Shown piece by piece: positions 17,081 through 27,746 of a DNA stretch of 64,000 nt. This DNA is from Haemophilus haemolyticus (GTDB lineage Bacteria; Pseudomonadota; Gammaproteobacteria; Enterobacterales; Pasteurellaceae). Both the position numbers and the translations under genes were made by a program. The first letter of the stretch is position 1; each line of letters starts with the position of its first letter. The DNA is taken from NCBI RefSeq assembly GCF_001679045.1, contig NZ_LYCK01000012.1:1-64000 (forward strand). The letters run 5' to 3'. Below the pieces are notes generated by a model. It searched no databases. It was given only the letters and a program-made list of their open reading frames with translations, and was not told the origin of the DNA.

Positions 17081-17914
17081 ATGTCAGAACAAAAAGTAAC
17101 TCTTACAAAGGGTGATATTTTAAGTACTTATTTCCGTTCAACGTTCCTTTTAGGATCATTTAACTTTGAACGTATGCAATCAATGGGATTCTGTGTTTCG
17201 ATGATCCCAACAATCAAACGCTTATATAGCAAAAAAGAAGATCAAGCTGAGGCACTCAAACGCCATCTTGAATTTTTTAATACTCAACCTTGGGTGGGAT
17301 CTGCAATTATGGGCGTGACTGCCGCAATGGAACAAGAGCGCGCGAATGGTGCAAAAGATGTGGATGATGCGGCAATTAGTGGTGTAAAAGTCGGACTTAT
17401 GGGGCCATTAGCTGGTGTGGGCGATCCTATTTTCTGGGGAACTTTGCGCCCAGTTTTAGCCGCACTTGGTGCTGGAATTGCCTTAACAGGAAGCATTTTA
17501 GGTCCATTATTGTTTTTTATCTTAATCAATGTGATCCGTGCTGTTACTCGCTGGTATGGTTTCAAATATGGTTATGAAAAAGGCACAGAAATCGTTTCTG
17601 ATATGGGTGGTGGACGTTTGCAAAAAATCACTCAAGGAGCTTCTATTCTTGGTCTCTTTGTCATGGGCTCGTTGGTTTCTAAATGGACAAGTATTAATGT
17701 CCCATTAGAACTTACTCGTTATAAAAACCAATTAGGTGAAGAAGTTGTTGTAACATTGCAAGGCGTATTAAATGATCTACTTCCAGGTTTATTAGCCTTA
17801 TTACTGACTTTCTTATGTATGTATTTATTACGTAAAAAAGTGAATGCAATGGTGATTATCTTCGGTTTATTTGGCGTGGGGATTTTAGGTTACTGGGCTG
17901 GTATTCTTGCATAA
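17081..17914 (+). CDS. manZ: PTS mannose-type EIID
   Basis: 277-aa EIID subunit, partner of EIIC in the membrane. A largely cytoplasmic N-terminal half (FNFERMQSMGFCVSMIP at about 27-43) is followed by GPLAGVGDPIFWGT (about 108-121), the EIID hallmark, and C-terminal hydrophobic helices. It begins 10 bases after manY with AAGGAGCG. A strong terminator follows, closing the operon. Confidence 0.93.
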   Translation: MSEQKVTLTKGDILSTYFRSTFLLGSFNFERMQSMGFCVSMIPTIKRLYSKKEDQAEALKRHLEFFNTQPWVGSAIMGVTAAMEQERANGAKDVDDAAISGVKVGLMGPLAGVGDPIFWGTLRPVLAALGAGIALTGSILGPLLFFILINVIRAVTRWYGFKYGYEKGTEIVSDMGGGRLQKITQGASILGLFVMGSLVSKWTSINVPLELTRYKNQLGEEVVVTLQGVLNDLLPGLLALLLTFLCMYLLRKKVNAMVIIFGLFGVGILGYWAGILA

Positions 17915-17931
17915 TCCTTGCGAAAGTTAAT

Positions 17932-17962
17932 AATAAGGGCGATGATAACGCCCTTATTTTTT
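17932..17962 (+). terminator. manXYZ terminator
   Basis: AATAAGGGCG (17932-17941) pairs with CGCCCTTATT (17949-17958), followed by T's, immediately before the next small gene. Confidence 0.9.
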
Positions 17963-17975
17963 ATGGTGAATTTGA

Positions 17976-18359
17976 ATGAAATTATCTGAACTTATCCAAG
18001 CGCCACCCAGTGAAACTTATATTAAAAACAGCTCTCGACTGGTTTCAGGCTTATTTGTTATAGGTGGGTTGCTTTATTATCTGACAAACGGTTATGGCAC
18101 TGTCATTGCATTGGCATTAGCACTAATTGTTTTAGTTGGGCAAAAAATGTTGCTTACCCAAGCAAATAAGGATTTTACTGATATGTATCAAGCACAAGCT
18201 TTATTTGAAAAAACACAAAACTATGATTATTTACGTTTTATTATGGCGCGTTCAGAGCAGATGCTAAAGGATAATAAAGTGCTTTCTGACAAAGCAAAAA
18301 ATGAAATCCATAAGCTGCAGGAATTTTCTCAAGGTGAATTAGAAAAGATGGAGGAATAA
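17976..18359 (+). CDS. Hypothetical membrane protein with coiled-coil tail
   Basis: 127 aa. Two hydrophobic segments at about residues 23-40 and 42-60 are followed by a charged, probably helical tail (about 65-127; FEKTQNYDYLRFIMARSEQM, ending KMEE). I do not recognise the family. It is not like E. coli YobD/ManO, which occupies this place in enterobacteria. It begins only 14 bases after the manXYZ terminator, with a weak ribosome site (GGTG), so it may be expressed by readthrough. Its own terminator follows. It contains no uptake sequence. Confidence 0.7.
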   Translation: MKLSELIQAPPSETYIKNSSRLVSGLFVIGGLLYYLTNGYGTVIALALALIVLVGQKMLLTQANKDFTDMYQAQALFEKTQNYDYLRFIMARSEQMLKDNKVLSDKAKNEIHKLQEFSQGELEKMEE

Positions 18360-18360
18360 A

Positions 18361-18388
18361 AAATGGCTACATGAAGTAGCCATTTTTA
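18361..18388 (+). terminator. Terminator of the hypothetical gene
   Basis: AAATGGCTAC (18361-18370) pairs with GTAGCCATTT (18376-18385) around a 5-base loop, then T's. Confidence 0.9.
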
Positions 18389-18395
18389 TAAGCGG

Positions 18396-18420
18396 AAAAG
18401 TGCGGTCAGTTTTCACCGCT
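18396..18420 (-). terminator. Probable argG terminator with uptake sequence
   Basis: GCGGT (18402-18406) pairs with ACCGC (18415-18419). On the minus strand the hairpin is followed by ACTTTT. An exact uptake sequence occupies 18398-18406. Confidence 0.45.
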
Positions 18421-18428
18421 CTTTTATC

Positions 18429-19826
<1,398 letters not shown>

Positions 19827-19902
19827 TAAATATAACCTCACTTTTTATGTTTGTCTAGCCTTTTATGTATTAAGACTAAAAATCTTTAGTTGTCATCATG
19901 CA

Positions 19903-19935
19903 TAAAAATCCCCGCTGTAAATAGCAGGGATTTTG
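19903..19935 (-). terminator. purC terminator
   Basis: AATCCCCGCT (19907-19916) pairs with AGCAGGGATT (19923-19932) with one G-T pair. On the minus strand it is followed by a T-run. Confidence 0.85.
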
Positions 19936-19939
19936 ATCT

Positions 19940-20812
19940 CTATTTTGTTAATAAATCCAGCGCTTCCTGATATTTATCAACAGTTTTCTGAATAATATTT
20001 TCTGGTACTTTCGGTGCGGGAGCTTGTTTATTCCAGCCGCTATTTTCTAACCAATCGCGTACAAATTGTTTATCGAATGATGGAGGATTAATCCCTTCTT
20101 GATAAGTATCGACAGACCAAAAACGACTAGAATCTGGTGTTAATACTTCATCCATTAAGGTGAGCGTGCCATTTTCATCTAAACCAAATTCAAATTTTGT
20201 GTCGCAAATAATAATGCCTTTAGTCAGTGCATATTCTGCAGCAGCAGTATAAAGTGCGATAGCTTTTTCTTTTACTTGTGCGGCTAAATCAGTCCCGATG
20301 AGTTTTTCACATTCTGCATAGCTGATATTTATATCGTGATTGCCGACGGCTTCTTTACTTGATGGGGTGAAAATAGGTTCTGGTAATTTACTGGCTTCAA
20401 CTAAGCCTTCAGGTAATTTTAATCCGCAGATTGTACCAGTTTGTTTGTAATCTTTTAAACCACTGCCAGTTAAATAGCCACGTACGATAGATTCAATTTT
20501 AATGGGATTCAAACGTTTACACACTACAGCGCGATCTTTGATTAAATCAGCTTCTTCTTTTGGCAACACATCATAAACACTCTCACCAGTGAAATGATTA
20601 GGCATAATGTGAGCAAGTTTGTTAAACCAAAAGTTGGAAATTTGAGTCAGGATTTCGCCTTTTCGTGGAATGGGATCATCTAAAATAACATCAAACGCAG
20701 ACAAGCGGTCAGAAGCAACCATTAGCATGCGTTTATCATCGATTTCATAGAGATCACGTACTTTACCTGAATAGATTTTTTTTAGACTTAAAGTGGGGAG
20801 TTGTTGTGTCAT
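19940..20812 (-). CDS. purC: Phosphoribosylaminoimidazole-succinocarboxamide (SAICAR) synthase
   Basis: Condenses aspartate with CAIR using ATP in purine biosynthesis. 290 aa from the ATG at 20812; this is the longer class rather than the 237-aa E. coli type. Motifs YSGKVRDLYE (14-23), SDRLSAFD (34-41) and DEVLTPDSSRFW are visible. The open frame extends 16 codons further up, but the family N-terminus MTQQLPTLSLKKIYSGK fixes the start. A perfect PurR palindrome lies 55 bases upstream. Confidence 0.96.
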   Translation of the reverse strand: MTQQLPTLSLKKIYSGKVRDLYEIDDKRMLMVASDRLSAFDVILDDPIPRKGEILTQISNFWFNKLAHIMPNHFTGESVYDVLPKEEADLIKDRAVVCKRLNPIKIESIVRGYLTGSGLKDYKQTGTICGLKLPEGLVEASKLPEPIFTPSSKEAVGNHDINISYAECEKLIGTDLAAQVKEKAIALYTAAAEYALTKGIIICDTKFEFGLDENGTLTLMDEVLTPDSSRFWSVDTYQEGINPPSFDKQFVRDWLENSGWNKQAPAPKVPENIIQKTVDKYQEALDLLTK

Positions 20813-20866
20813 CGTTTTGCACCTGTATGAAAGTAAAAACTGGCGCGTATTGTACCGCACTTTTAA

Positions 20867-20880
20867 AGCAAACGTTTGCT
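20867..20880 (-). promoter_or_regulatory. PurR operator upstream of purC
   Basis: AGCAAACGTTTGCT is a perfect 14-base palindrome matching the PurR core GCAAACGTTTNC. An exact uptake sequence (20854-20862) lies between it and the gene. Confidence 0.8.
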
Positions 20881-20894
20881 ATTTTTTAAAGAAA

Positions 20895-20922
20895 TAAAAA
20901 AATCCCCTGAAATTTCAGGGGA
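20895..20922 (-). terminator. mrcB-side hairpin terminator
   Basis: TCCCCTGAAATTTCAGGGGA (20903-20922) is a perfect 20-base palindrome. On the minus strand it is followed by seven T's. It ends the erpA-yacL-mrcB transcript. Confidence 0.9.
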
Positions 20923-20979
20923 AGTGTAGTTTTTTCGCTTCAAAATATTTGCTTATTATAAGAAATATACCGCGATGAA

Positions 20980-23337
20980 TTATTGAGCGGGTGGATTTGG
21001 GTTATCTAATACATCCCAGACGCTTTCTTGTCGAGGAGCAATTTCTGTTTCAGCTGGTGGAGTAGCTGGTGATGGAGAAGCATTTGGTGTGCCTCCACAG
21101 AAATTTTGCCCATTATTCACCCAAACTGGGATCACTCGATTGCTGTCACAATCCCAGCTACCATGTTGGGTAATACCAACCCATTTCATATTCGCTGGTT
21201 TATTTAGCTTCAATTTTTCAATATAAGTGTGGCTTAAATAATCTTTATAAATTTGTAATGCACCCGATGCACCGGTAAGTTTTGTTTCGCCATTATCATC
21301 GCGACCAAGCCAAACTGTGCTGATATTTTTTCCATCGATCCCCACAAACCAAGTATCACGCGCATCATTTGTTGTCCCTGTTTTACCAGCTAAACGTAAA
21401 TCCGCATAATCATTTTGCAAGCTACGAGCTGTACCACGTTCAACAGTTTGTTGCATCGCAAATAACGTTTGGAATGCTGCTTCTTGTGGGACCACTTGTT
21501 TTGCGGTTTTATCATGTTGGTAAATGATATTTCCTTGACGATCCGCAATGGTATCGACGGTTGTGAGGTCAATCCGTCCACCTTGATTCGCAATAGTTTG
21601 ATAAAGTTTAGTTACATCATAAGGTGAGATGGTATAAGCGCCGAGTAACATAGCGGGCACTTTTGGAATTTCTACATTATCCCATCCCATCGCTTTTTGT
21701 GTATCAATGACTTTACTCAAGCCGACTTTCATCCCAATATTCACAGTCGGAATATTTAAAGAACGTGCTAAGGCATCCATTAACATCACTGAACCACTAT
21801 ATTTTTTGTCATAGTTGCGCGGCTGCCACGGCGGACTACCTTTGACATTAATTGTAATTGGCTGATTATTAATTGGGGTATTTAAACGGAACTGTTCTGG
21901 ATTCGAAAGTGCGGTCAAATAAATTGATGGTTTTACTAAAGAACCAATCTGACGTTTTGCCATTAATGCACGATTAAAGCCTGCATATTGCGTTTGCAAA
22001 CCACCCACTACCGCACGAATTTCACCCACGCGGTAATCCGCAACAATCATGGCGCCTTCTAAATATGGATTTTTAGTTTTCAGTTGTAGTTGTGAAACTG
22101 TATTCACCACTGCATTTTCTGCTTGGGCTTGTTGTTTTAAATCCATTGTGGTGAAAATCCGTGCGCCAAGTAAACTGGAGATTTTATGTTCGCCTAGTTC
22201 ACGACGTAAATCCGCCTGTAAAGTCTGAATAAATGACGGATATTTACGGGATATTTGTCCTTTTTGTTGAACACCTAAAGGTCGTTGGCTTAATAATTGG
22301 TAAAGTTCATCACCGATCATTTTATGTTCAAGCATGAGCTTTAAAACAACATTACGACGTTCTAAGGCATTTTGAGGATTACGCCAAGGATTATAAAGTG
22401 AAGGACCTTTGACCATCCCGACTAAAAGTGCAATTTGATCTAAGCTAATTTCACGAATCGAACGACCAAAATAGAATTGGCTGGCTAATTCAAAACCGTG
22501 AATTTGCGTATCACCATTTTGTCCGAGATAAATTTCATTAAGATAGGTTTCGAGAATACGATTTTTATCATAACGCCAATCTAACACCAATGACATCAAG
22601 GCTTCATTCGCTTTACGGGTAATCGTACGCTCGCTTGATAAAAATAAATTTTTCACAAGTTGTTGAGTGAGCGTACTCCCACCTTGTACCGTTTGCCCCG
22701 CACGGATATTGGTAATTAATGCTCGTATAATCCCCACTGGGTTTATACCATGATGATCATAAAAACGGCGATCTTCCGTTAAAATTAAGGCGTCAATCAA
22801 TAAGCGCGGGTAATTTTGTAAAGGAATTGCAAGGCGATCTTCATTATCAGATTCCAACATTGCAATTAATTTTGGCGCAAGGCGAAACTCATCTATTGCT
22901 TTTACGGCAACGAGATCTTCAATTCGATTAAGTTTGTTATCGACAAAGCGTAAACGTAAAACTCGTTGTGGTTCTGGTTTATCAGGGAAAGGGAAAGCGC
23001 GGCGAAGAACCACAATGGTATCATCTTCCAATTTGAAATCACCTGGTGCGGCAACCATGGTCGTTTGGCGATATTCGTTATCTAATAAAATTTGAATTAC
23101 TTCATCAAAAGCGAGATTATCTGAAATTTTCACACTTTCAATGCGGCTATACACTTCAGCAGGCAGACGCCAAATTTGCCCGTCCATTTTCGAACGGATT
23201 TGCCAATCTAAATATCCGCCATAAAATACAGTTAATACCGCACCAGTAAACGCGACTTTTAATAGAAAGCTTTTGAAAGAACTGCGTTTTTTAGGTGTTT
23301 TTTCTTCGGGATTTTTTTGAACGTTTTCGGTGGTCAT
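20980..23337 (-). CDS. mrcB: Penicillin-binding protein 1B (bifunctional transglycosylase/transpeptidase)
   Basis: Class A PBP that polymerises and crosslinks peptidoglycan. 785 aa: cytoplasmic Lys-rich tail (1-22), one membrane anchor (about 24-44), UB2H-like region, glycosyltransferase domain with catalytic Glu188 (TEDRRFYDHHG) and QGGSTLTQQLVKN (218-230), then transpeptidase domain with Ser466-LV-Lys469, SLN (526-528) and KTGT (652-655). The tail is rich in Pro/Ala. Last gene of the erpA-yacL-mrcB set, 6 bases after yacL. One uptake sequence inside (21907-21915). Confidence 0.95.
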   Translation of the reverse strand: MTTENVQKNPEEKTPKKRSSFKSFLLKVAFTGAVLTVFYGGYLDWQIRSKMDGQIWRLPAEVYSRIESVKISDNLAFDEVIQILLDNEYRQTTMVAAPGDFKLEDDTIVVLRRAFPFPDKPEPQRVLRLRFVDNKLNRIEDLVAVKAIDEFRLAPKLIAMLESDNEDRLAIPLQNYPRLLIDALILTEDRRFYDHHGINPVGIIRALITNIRAGQTVQGGSTLTQQLVKNLFLSSERTITRKANEALMSLVLDWRYDKNRILETYLNEIYLGQNGDTQIHGFELASQFYFGRSIREISLDQIALLVGMVKGPSLYNPWRNPQNALERRNVVLKLMLEHKMIGDELYQLLSQRPLGVQQKGQISRKYPSFIQTLQADLRRELGEHKISSLLGARIFTTMDLKQQAQAENAVVNTVSQLQLKTKNPYLEGAMIVADYRVGEIRAVVGGLQTQYAGFNRALMAKRQIGSLVKPSIYLTALSNPEQFRLNTPINNQPITINVKGSPPWQPRNYDKKYSGSVMLMDALARSLNIPTVNIGMKVGLSKVIDTQKAMGWDNVEIPKVPAMLLGAYTISPYDVTKLYQTIANQGGRIDLTTVDTIADRQGNIIYQHDKTAKQVVPQEAAFQTLFAMQQTVERGTARSLQNDYADLRLAGKTGTTNDARDTWFVGIDGKNISTVWLGRDDNGETKLTGASGALQIYKDYLSHTYIEKLKLNKPANMKWVGITQHGSWDCDSNRVIPVWVNNGQNFCGGTPNASPSPATPPAETEIAPRQESVWDVLDNPNPPAQ

Positions 23338-23343
23338 AGTCGG

Positions 23344-23697
23344 TTAAGAGATAAAATCAACATAAGCTTCGAGGAAATGGATAAAATCTTGCGTGCCACA
23401 AAAAGCAATGCTTTCTTCATCATAATAATGAAAATCGTCTTCCAAAATTTCATCTGTCTCAATGGCGAGATTATTCGCTCGCACCATTACTTCATCAGCA
23501 TCTAAAAACAAAGTATATTCTGCGCCGATTAAGATCTCTTCTTGATTTTCAGAGAGTGATTGTGCAGTAGAAAGTGCGGTCAAAATCGCCTTTGGATTTG
23601 ACCGCACTTCTGTATTGAACCAGTTAGCAAGGGCAATGTGTTCCATCGAACACTTTACGGATACATTGCCTTGATAATGTGTAAATTGAAAATCCAT
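23344..23697 (-). CDS. yacL: YacL/UPF0231 family protein
   Basis: 117 aa from the ATG at 23697, matching the E. coli YacL N-terminus (MDF/MDY...). The open frame extends 15 codons further into erpA but that extension is not conserved. Conserved blocks: EYTLFLDADEVMVRANNL and YYDEESIAFCG. Function unknown. The start is one base from the erpA stop, indicating coupling. An inverted pair of exact uptake sequences (23572-23609) sits inside the coding sequence. Confidence 0.88.
   Translation of the reverse strand: MDFQFTHYQGNVSVKCSMEHIALANWFNTEVRSNPKAILTALSTAQSLSENQEEILIGAEYTLFLDADEVMVRANNLAIETDEILEDDFHYYDEESIAFCGTQDFIHFLEAYVDFIS
23572..23609. repeat. Inverted uptake-sequence pair inside yacL
   Basis: AAGTGCGGTCAAA (23572-23584) is exactly complementary to TTTGACCGCACTT (23597-23609) around a 12-base loop. 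Both halves contain an exact uptake sequence and both are translated. Such pairs normally lie between genes as terminators. Confidence 0.9.
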
Positions 23698-23698
23698 T

Positions 23699-24043
23699 TT
23701 AGATACTAAAGGACGAACCGCAGCCACAAGTGCTGGTAGCATTTGGATTATTTACAGTAAAGCGTGAACCTTCTAAACCTTCTGTGTAATCGACGGTACC
23801 ACCGATTAAATACTGTAAACTCATTGGGTCAATCACAAGTTGAACCCCTGATTTTTCAATCGTTAAATCGCCTTCATTCACTTTTTCATCAAAAGTAAAA
23901 CCATATTGGAAACCGCTACAGCCACCACCCGTGATATACACGCGTAATTTTAAATTAGTATTTTCTTCTTCGCTGATTAAACTTTTTACTTTATTCGCTG
24001 CTGCATCAGTAAATGTCAATGGTACTGCAATGTTATCTGTCAT
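23699..24043 (-). CDS. erpA: Iron-sulfur cluster insertion protein ErpA
   Basis: A-type carrier that delivers Fe-S clusters to target enzymes, including those of isoprenoid synthesis. 114 aa with the three ligand cysteines Cys42 (GGGCSGF), Cys106 and Cys108 (CGCG) of the HesB/IscA fold. AGGAAA precedes the ATG. First of three tightly spaced minus-strand genes (erpA, yacL, mrcB), divergent from map. Confidence 0.94.
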   Translation of the reverse strand: MTDNIAVPLTFTDAAANKVKSLISEEENTNLKLRVYITGGGCSGFQYGFTFDEKVNEGDLTIEKSGVQLVIDPMSLQYLIGGTVDYTEGLEGSRFTVNNPNATSTCGCGSSFSI

Positions 24044-24179
24044 AATTATTTCCTGCTTCCCGAAAATTTGAATTCCGTTATTATCTAATAACCATTTACT
24101 CCATTCAAGTGTAATCCAGTTTTTTCCTAGAAATCGTGCTATAATCTGGCAAAATTTTTTTCAAAAAAGGTGAAATAAA

Positions 24180-24986
24180 ATGGCTATTCCAATTAGAACA
24201 GAAAAAGAAATTGTAAAACTACGTGAGGCCTGCAAATTGGCTTCGGATGTTCTGGTGATGATTGAACCTTACGTAAAAGCAGGTGTAACTACAGGTGAAC
24301 TTGATCGAATTTGCCATGAATATATGGTGAATGAACAAAAGGTTATCCCTGCGTGTTTGAATTATCATGGTTTCCCAAAGGCTACCTGTATTTCCATTAA
24401 CGAAGTTGTATGTCACGGTATTCCAAGTGACGATAAAGTGCTTAAAAATGGCGATATTGTGAATATTGATGTCACGGTGATTAAAGACGGTTATTTTGGT
24501 GATAACTCAAAAATGTATATCGTGGGGGGCGAAACGAATATTCGTAGTAAAAAATTAGTGGAAGCGGCACAAGAAGCCTTATACGTGGGATTGCGCACAG
24601 TAAAACCAGGTATTCGTTTAAATGAAATAGGTAAAGCTGTGCAAAAATATACAGAAAGCCAAACTTTCAGCGTTGTGCGTGAATATTGCGGACATGGTGT
24701 TGGTACAGAATTTCACTGCGAACCTCAAGTATTGCATTATTACGCAGATGATGGAGGGGTGATTTTAAAACCAGGCATGGTATTCACGATTGAGCCAATG
24801 ATTAATGCGGGCAAAAAAGAAGTGCGCGTTATGGGTGATGGTTGGACAGTAAAAACCAAAGATCGTAGCCATTCAGCACAATACGAACATCAACTTGTTG
24901 TCACAGAAACTGGTTGTGAAGTGATGACTATCCGCGATGAAGAAATTGCAGAAGGTCGAATTTCGCGGATTATGGTGAATGTGTAA
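24180..24986 (+). CDS. map: Methionine aminopeptidase type I
   Basis: Removes the initiator methionine from nascent proteins. 268 aa (E. coli 264). His79 and the metal ligands Asp97 and Asp108 are recognisable (NIDVTVIKDGYFGD), followed by the conserved GHGVGTEFH and the FTIEPM glutamate. AAGGTGA ribosome site. Monocistronic, with a terminator after it. Confidence 0.97.
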   Translation: MAIPIRTEKEIVKLREACKLASDVLVMIEPYVKAGVTTGELDRICHEYMVNEQKVIPACLNYHGFPKATCISINEVVCHGIPSDDKVLKNGDIVNIDVTVIKDGYFGDNSKMYIVGGETNIRSKKLVEAAQEALYVGLRTVKPGIRLNEIGKAVQKYTESQTFSVVREYCGHGVGTEFHCEPQVLHYYADDGGVILKPGMVFTIEPMINAGKKEVRVMGDGWTVKTKDRSHSAQYEHQLVVTETGCEVMTIRDEEIAEGRISRIMVNV

Positions 24987-25006
24987 TTGACATTAAATTA
25001 TAGGAT

Positions 25007-25035
25007 AAGGGCGTAGATATACGCCCTTTTTGTTT
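25007..25035 (+). terminator. map terminator
   Basis: AAGGGCGT (25007-25014) pairs with ACGCCCTT (25021-25028), followed by T's. Confidence 0.9.
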
Positions 25036-25079
25036 TTCTTTATAATAAAGCGACTTCGATTTAACAAAAGGCAATTAAT

Positions 25080-27671
25080 ATGCTGTTTTTTCCGACACTA
25101 TCTTTTCCTTTAACGCCAAGTGCGGTCAAAATTGAGCGAGAAAATCTTAAGCAATTTGAGCTTGAGAATTTTTCTCATTATTCCATTTTTGAGCTTATTG
25201 AAAATCGCAGTGATTTTTATGATGCCTTATTGATTCAACTTTGGCAGGAAATGGGATTAAGTGAACTACAGGGGATTGCTTTAATTGCGGTGGGCGGTTA
25301 TGGACGGCGTGAGATGTTTCCTTTGTCGGATCTCGATTTTTTAATTTTGGTAAAGCAAACACCTAGCCTAGAAATTGAAGAAAAGATCACCCAATTTATC
25401 CAATTTTTATGGGATTGTGGCTTTGAGGTAGGAAATAGTGTTAGAACTTTAGAACAATGCGAATCGGAAGGAAAACAAGATATTACGATTGCCACCAATT
25501 TATTAGAAGCAAGATTTCTTGCTGGAAATCGACCGCACTTTGATGCGCTAAATGAATTGGTAATACATGCTAATTTTTGGTCGAAAGAAGATTTTTTTAA
25601 TGCTAAAGTGCAAGAGCAAATAGAACGTTATCAGCGTTATCACAATACAGCTTATAACCTTGAGCCAGATATTAAGTACAGCCCTGGTGGTTTGCGTGAT
25701 TTGCATTTGTTGTATTGGGTGGCGTTGCGCCATTCGGGAGCGCTGACCCTTGAGGCCATTTTACAAAGTGGTTTTATTTATCCTCAAGAATATCAGCAAC
25801 TACAAGAAAGTCGTGCATTTTTATTTAAAGTGCGGTTCGCTTTGCATTTGATTTTAAAACGTTACGATAATCGTCTGTTGTTTGATCGTCAAATTAAAGT
25901 CAGTGAATTGTTGGGGTTTCGAGGGGAAGGCAATCAAGCTGTGGAAAAAATGATGAAATGTTTTTTCCAAGCATTACACCGAATTTCGCTTATTAGTAAT
26001 TTGCTGATTCAGCATTATCGAGAAAATGTGCTTTCATCAAATCAGGATAGCGTGATTCATCAGTTAGACGATGATTTCCAACTGATTAATCAATGCTTAT
26101 GTTTGCGTAATAGCCGTGTTTTTCAAGAAAAACCAGCGCGAATTTTAGATCTATTCTTTTATTTAACGCAGTACGAACAGGCCAATATTCATTCTGATAC
26201 TTTGCGCCAATTACAAATTTCCTTAGATCAATTATCACAAAAATTATGCGAAATTCCTGCAGCTCGAGAAAAATTTCTACGTTTGTTTAATCAACCTAAT
26301 GCGATTAAGCGTGCGTTTATTCCGATGCACCAATATGGCGTATTAACGGCGTATCTTCCGCAATGGCAAGCCATTGAGGGCTTAATGCAATTTGATTTAT
26401 TTCATATTTATACGGTGGATGAGCATACATTGCGAGTGATGTTGAAATTAGAAAGTTTTCTATCACAGGAAAGTGCGCAAGAACATCCCATTGCTCATCG
26501 AATTTTTAGCCAACTTTCTGACCGCACTTTACTTTATATTGCGGTGTTATTCCACGATATTGCAAAAGGGCGGGGCGGTGATCACGCAGAGCTTGGCGCA
26601 GAAGATGTGGCAGACTTTGCGCAATTACATGGTTTAGATCGTCGAGAAATTGATACCCTTGCTTGGCTCGTAAAATCCCATTTGCTGATGTCAATTACGG
26701 CGCAACGCCGTGATATTCATGATCCTGAAGTCGTCATGAATTTTGCGGAAGCCGTGCAAAATCAAGTTCGATTAGATTATCTGACCTGTTTAACGGTGGC
26801 GGATATTTGCGCAACTAACAGCAATTTATGGAATAGCTGGAAACGTTCGCTTTTTGCCTCTTTATATGAATTTACTGAACAGCAATTTGCACAAGGCATG
26901 AAAGAATTGCTTAATTATTCAGAAAAATCGGCAGAAAACCGAAAACTTGCACAACAAATTTTAACGCATGATTATTCAGATATTGCACCAATCTTTATTG
27001 AGCAATTATGGGCTCGTTGTCCTGAAGATTATTTTGTGCGTAATACGCCAAAACAAATCGCGTGGCATACAAGTTTGTTGGTGGATTTCGCTGAGGCATT
27101 ATTAGTGAAAATTAGTAATCGCTTTTCACTTGGCGGCACGGAAGTGTTTATTTATTGCCAAGATCAACCGCACTTATTTAATAAAGTGGTGAGTACCATT
27201 GGAGCAAAAAAATTCAGTATCCATGATGCACAGATTATTACAGCACAAGATGGTTATGTTTTTGATAGCTTTATCATCACGGAACTTAACGGTGAATTAG
27301 TGGAATTTGATCGTCGCCGAGAACTAGAGCAAGCTCTAACATTAGCCCTTCAAAGTGAAAAATTACCCGCACTTTCTATTACGCCTAATCGCCAGCTTCA
27401 ACATTTTACTGTACAAACCGACGTGCGTTTTTTACACGAAAACAAAAAAGAGCATACTGAAATGGAACTGGTTGCGTTAGATAAACCAGGTTTATTAGCA
27501 CAAGTGAGCCAGATTTTTAGTGAGCTAAATCTCAATTTATTGAATGCGAAAATTACCACAGTGGGCGAGAAAGCAGAAGACTTTTTTATTTTGACGAACC
27601 AATTTGGACAAGCTCTGGATTCTCAACAAAGAGAAATATTACGTAACGTGCTGTATCGAAATATTGGATAG
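25080..27671 (+). CDS. glnD: Bifunctional uridylyltransferase/uridylyl-removing enzyme GlnD
   Basis: Nitrogen sensor that uridylylates PII when glutamine is low and deuridylylates it when high. 863 aa: nucleotidyltransferase motif [15 protein letters not shown] (72-86, metal Asp84/Asp86), HD-domain centred on His492-Asp493 ([12 protein letters not shown]), and two C-terminal ACT domains (about 685-760 and 795-860). AAAGG precedes the ATG. Five exact uptake sequences lie inside (25118, 25532, 25828, 26521, 27167), the densest coding cluster in the window. No glnB is in the window. Confidence 0.96.
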   Translation: MLFFPTLSFPLTPSAVKIERENLKQFELENFSHYSIFELIENRSDFYDALLIQLWQEMGLSELQGIALIAVGGYGRREMFPLSDLDFLILVKQTPSLEIEEKITQFIQFLWDCGFEVGNSVRTLEQCESEGKQDITIATNLLEARFLAGNRPHFDALNELVIHANFWSKEDFFNAKVQEQIERYQRYHNTAYNLEPDIKYSPGGLRDLHLLYWVALRHSGALTLEAILQSGFIYPQEYQQLQESRAFLFKVRFALHLILKRYDNRLLFDRQIKVSELLGFRGEGNQAVEKMMKCFFQALHRISLISNLLIQHYRENVLSSNQDSVIHQLDDDFQLINQCLCLRNSRVFQEKPARILDLFFYLTQYEQANIHSDTLRQLQISLDQLSQKLCEIPAAREKFLRLFNQPNAIKRAFIPMHQYGVLTAYLPQWQAIEGLMQFDLFHIYTVDEHTLRVMLKLESFLSQESAQEHPIAHRIFSQLSDRTLLYIAVLFHDIAKGRGGDHAELGAEDVADFAQLHGLDRREIDTLAWLVKSHLLMSITAQRRDIHDPEVVMNFAEAVQNQVRLDYLTCLTVADICATNSNLWNSWKRSLFASLYEFTEQQFAQGMKELLNYSEKSAENRKLAQQILTHDYSDIAPIFIEQLWARCPEDYFVRNTPKQIAWHTSLLVDFAEALLVKISNRFSLGGTEVFIYCQDQPHLFNKVVSTIGAKKFSIHDAQIITAQDGYVFDSFIITELNGELVEFDRRRELEQALTLALQSEKLPALSITPNRQLQHFTVQTDVRFLHENKKEHTEMELVALDKPGLLAQVSQIFSELNLNLLNAKITTVGEKAEDFFILTNQFGQALDSQQREILRNVLYRNIG

Positions 27672-27746
27672 TCCTTTTTATAAAAATATATTTCTAGGTA
27701 AATTTGCCTTATGTTATCCTTTACAAAAAAATTTTAGGGTCACACT

